Positions 6,575 through 7,040 of a DNA stretch of 7,040 nt are shown here, in pieces. The DNA comes from Dehalococcoidia bacterium UBA5629 (GTDB lineage: Bacteria > Chloroflexota > Dehalococcoidia > GIF9 > UBA5629): contig DIKB01000056.1 of NCBI GenBank assembly GCA_002421445.1, positions 2,281 to 9,320 on the forward strand. Direction: 5' to 3'. A program made the translations under genes and the position numbers. Position 1 is the first letter of the stretch; every line of letters begins with the position of its first letter. The notes under the pieces are model-generated. The model was not told the origin of the DNA, ran no database searches, and was given only the letters and a program-made list of their open reading frames with translations.

Positions 6575-7040
6575 ATGATGAAGATTGGCGCTTTTACTTT
6601 TGTTTTACATGCGCATATTCCTTATTGCCGTAATGCCGGCCGCTGGCCGCACGGAGAAGAATGGATTCATGAAGCAGCGCTCGGCACGTATATACCGTTA
6701 CTCATAGCGCTCTATGATCTCAAAGAGGAAAATTGTCCCTTCAAATTGACGCTGAGCATCACGCCGGTGCTTATGGAGCAGTTGAGCGATCCTCTGGTCA
6801 TCGACCATATTGAAGAATATCTGGTTGATAGGTTAAATCGCGCACAGGCAGATGTCTGTCGTTTTGAAAAGACGGAGGAGGGACATCTTCTCTATCTATC
6901 CCGTTTTTATCTGGACAGATATCAACAGATACTCGAAGCTTTCAGAAACAGGTTTCAAAGAGATATTATGCTGGCATTCAAAAAACTACAGGATGAAGGG
7001 TATCTTGAGATAGCTACCAGCGCTGCGACTCATGCATATT
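6575..7040 (+). CDS. GH57 glycoside hydrolase, probable 1,4-alpha-glucan branching enzyme (DUF1957 type), 5' part
   Basis: The frame stays open from ATG at 6575 to the window end, giving 155 residues of a protein normally over 500. The start MMKIGAFTFVLHAHIPYCRNAGRWPHGEEWIHEA has the GH57 first motif in its HAHIPY form (12-17) and the RWPHGEE sequence typical of branching-type members such as the Thermus and Thermococcus enzymes. FKLTLSITPVLMEQL (56-70) and EGYLEIATSAATHAY (141-155) also match that group; the latter is the second GH57 motif. The catalytic Glu and Asp lie past the edge and cannot be checked. The gene follows glgC after 26 bp in the same direction, so co-transcription is likely. 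GGAG (6556-6559) is 15 bases before the first ATG, a long gap, and a second ATG follows at once. A GH57 amylase or transferase role remains possible, but branching activity is the best reading. Confidence 0.88.
   Translation, partial: MMKIGAFTFVLHAHIPYCRNAGRWPHGEEWIHEAALGTYIPLLIALYDLKEENCPFKLTLSITPVLMEQLSDPLVIDHIEEYLVDRLNRAQADVCRFEKTEEGHLLYLSRFYLDRYQQILEAFRNRFQRDIMLAFKKLQDEGYLEIATSAATHAY

Noticed and set aside
1..7040. CRISPR arrays, tRNA or rRNA genes
   Set aside because: I saw no regularly spaced repeat arrays beyond the two-copy repeats listed, and no tRNA-like or rRNA-like stretch in the short non-coding gaps.

Overview
The window looks bacterial: Shine-Dalgarno sites, a 20-bp gene overlap and tightly packed co-oriented genes. 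Most of it is a glycogen / alpha-glucan metabolism cluster. Species cannot be read from the sequence. The gene set (GH13 GlgB, GH77 MalQ with an N-terminal extension, ADP-glucose-type GlgC, GH57 DUF1957-type branching enzyme, and a DUF123 nuclease-like protein) would fit an anaerobic environmental bacterium such as a Chloroflexota or deltaproteobacterial lineage, but that is only a guess.

Layout. Positions 1-895 form a small accessory patch. Its left edge holds what looks like a decayed transposase N-terminus on the + strand, spread over three frames (4-186). Two small genes on the - strand follow: a DUF123 / GIY-YIG-like protein (343-762) and, directly downstream, a 46-residue cysteine-rich protein (190-330). 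The small gene was not among the pre-called frames; it has a strong ribosome site that overlaps the stop of the DUF123 gene. The patch ends at 837-895 with two 24-bp direct repeats finishing in a TTGACA/TGTCAA end, which resemble the tandem end repeats of an insertion sequence. An extended -10 promoter for the DUF123 pair lies beside or inside that end.

Positions 939-5019 hold malQ and glgB on the - strand, overlapping by 20 bp and transcribed malQ then glgB. Positions 5020-5288 are a divergent control region. It contains a candidate malQ promoter whose -10 is covered by a 20-bp palindrome, and a candidate glgC promoter. Positions 5289-7040 hold glgC and, 26 bp later, the start of a GH57 branching-enzyme-like gene cut by the window end.

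How the genes work together. GlgC makes ADP-glucose, the glucosyl donor for glycogen synthesis. GlgB, and possibly the GH57 enzyme, put in alpha-1,6 branches. MalQ rearranges malto-oligosaccharides. Glycogen synthase and phosphorylase are not seen and may lie beyond the right edge. The divergent layout would let one intergenic region set the balance between the malQ-glgB and glgC-GH57 arms. The accessory patch at the left has no evident link to glycogen and looks acquired through, or later invaded by, an insertion sequence.
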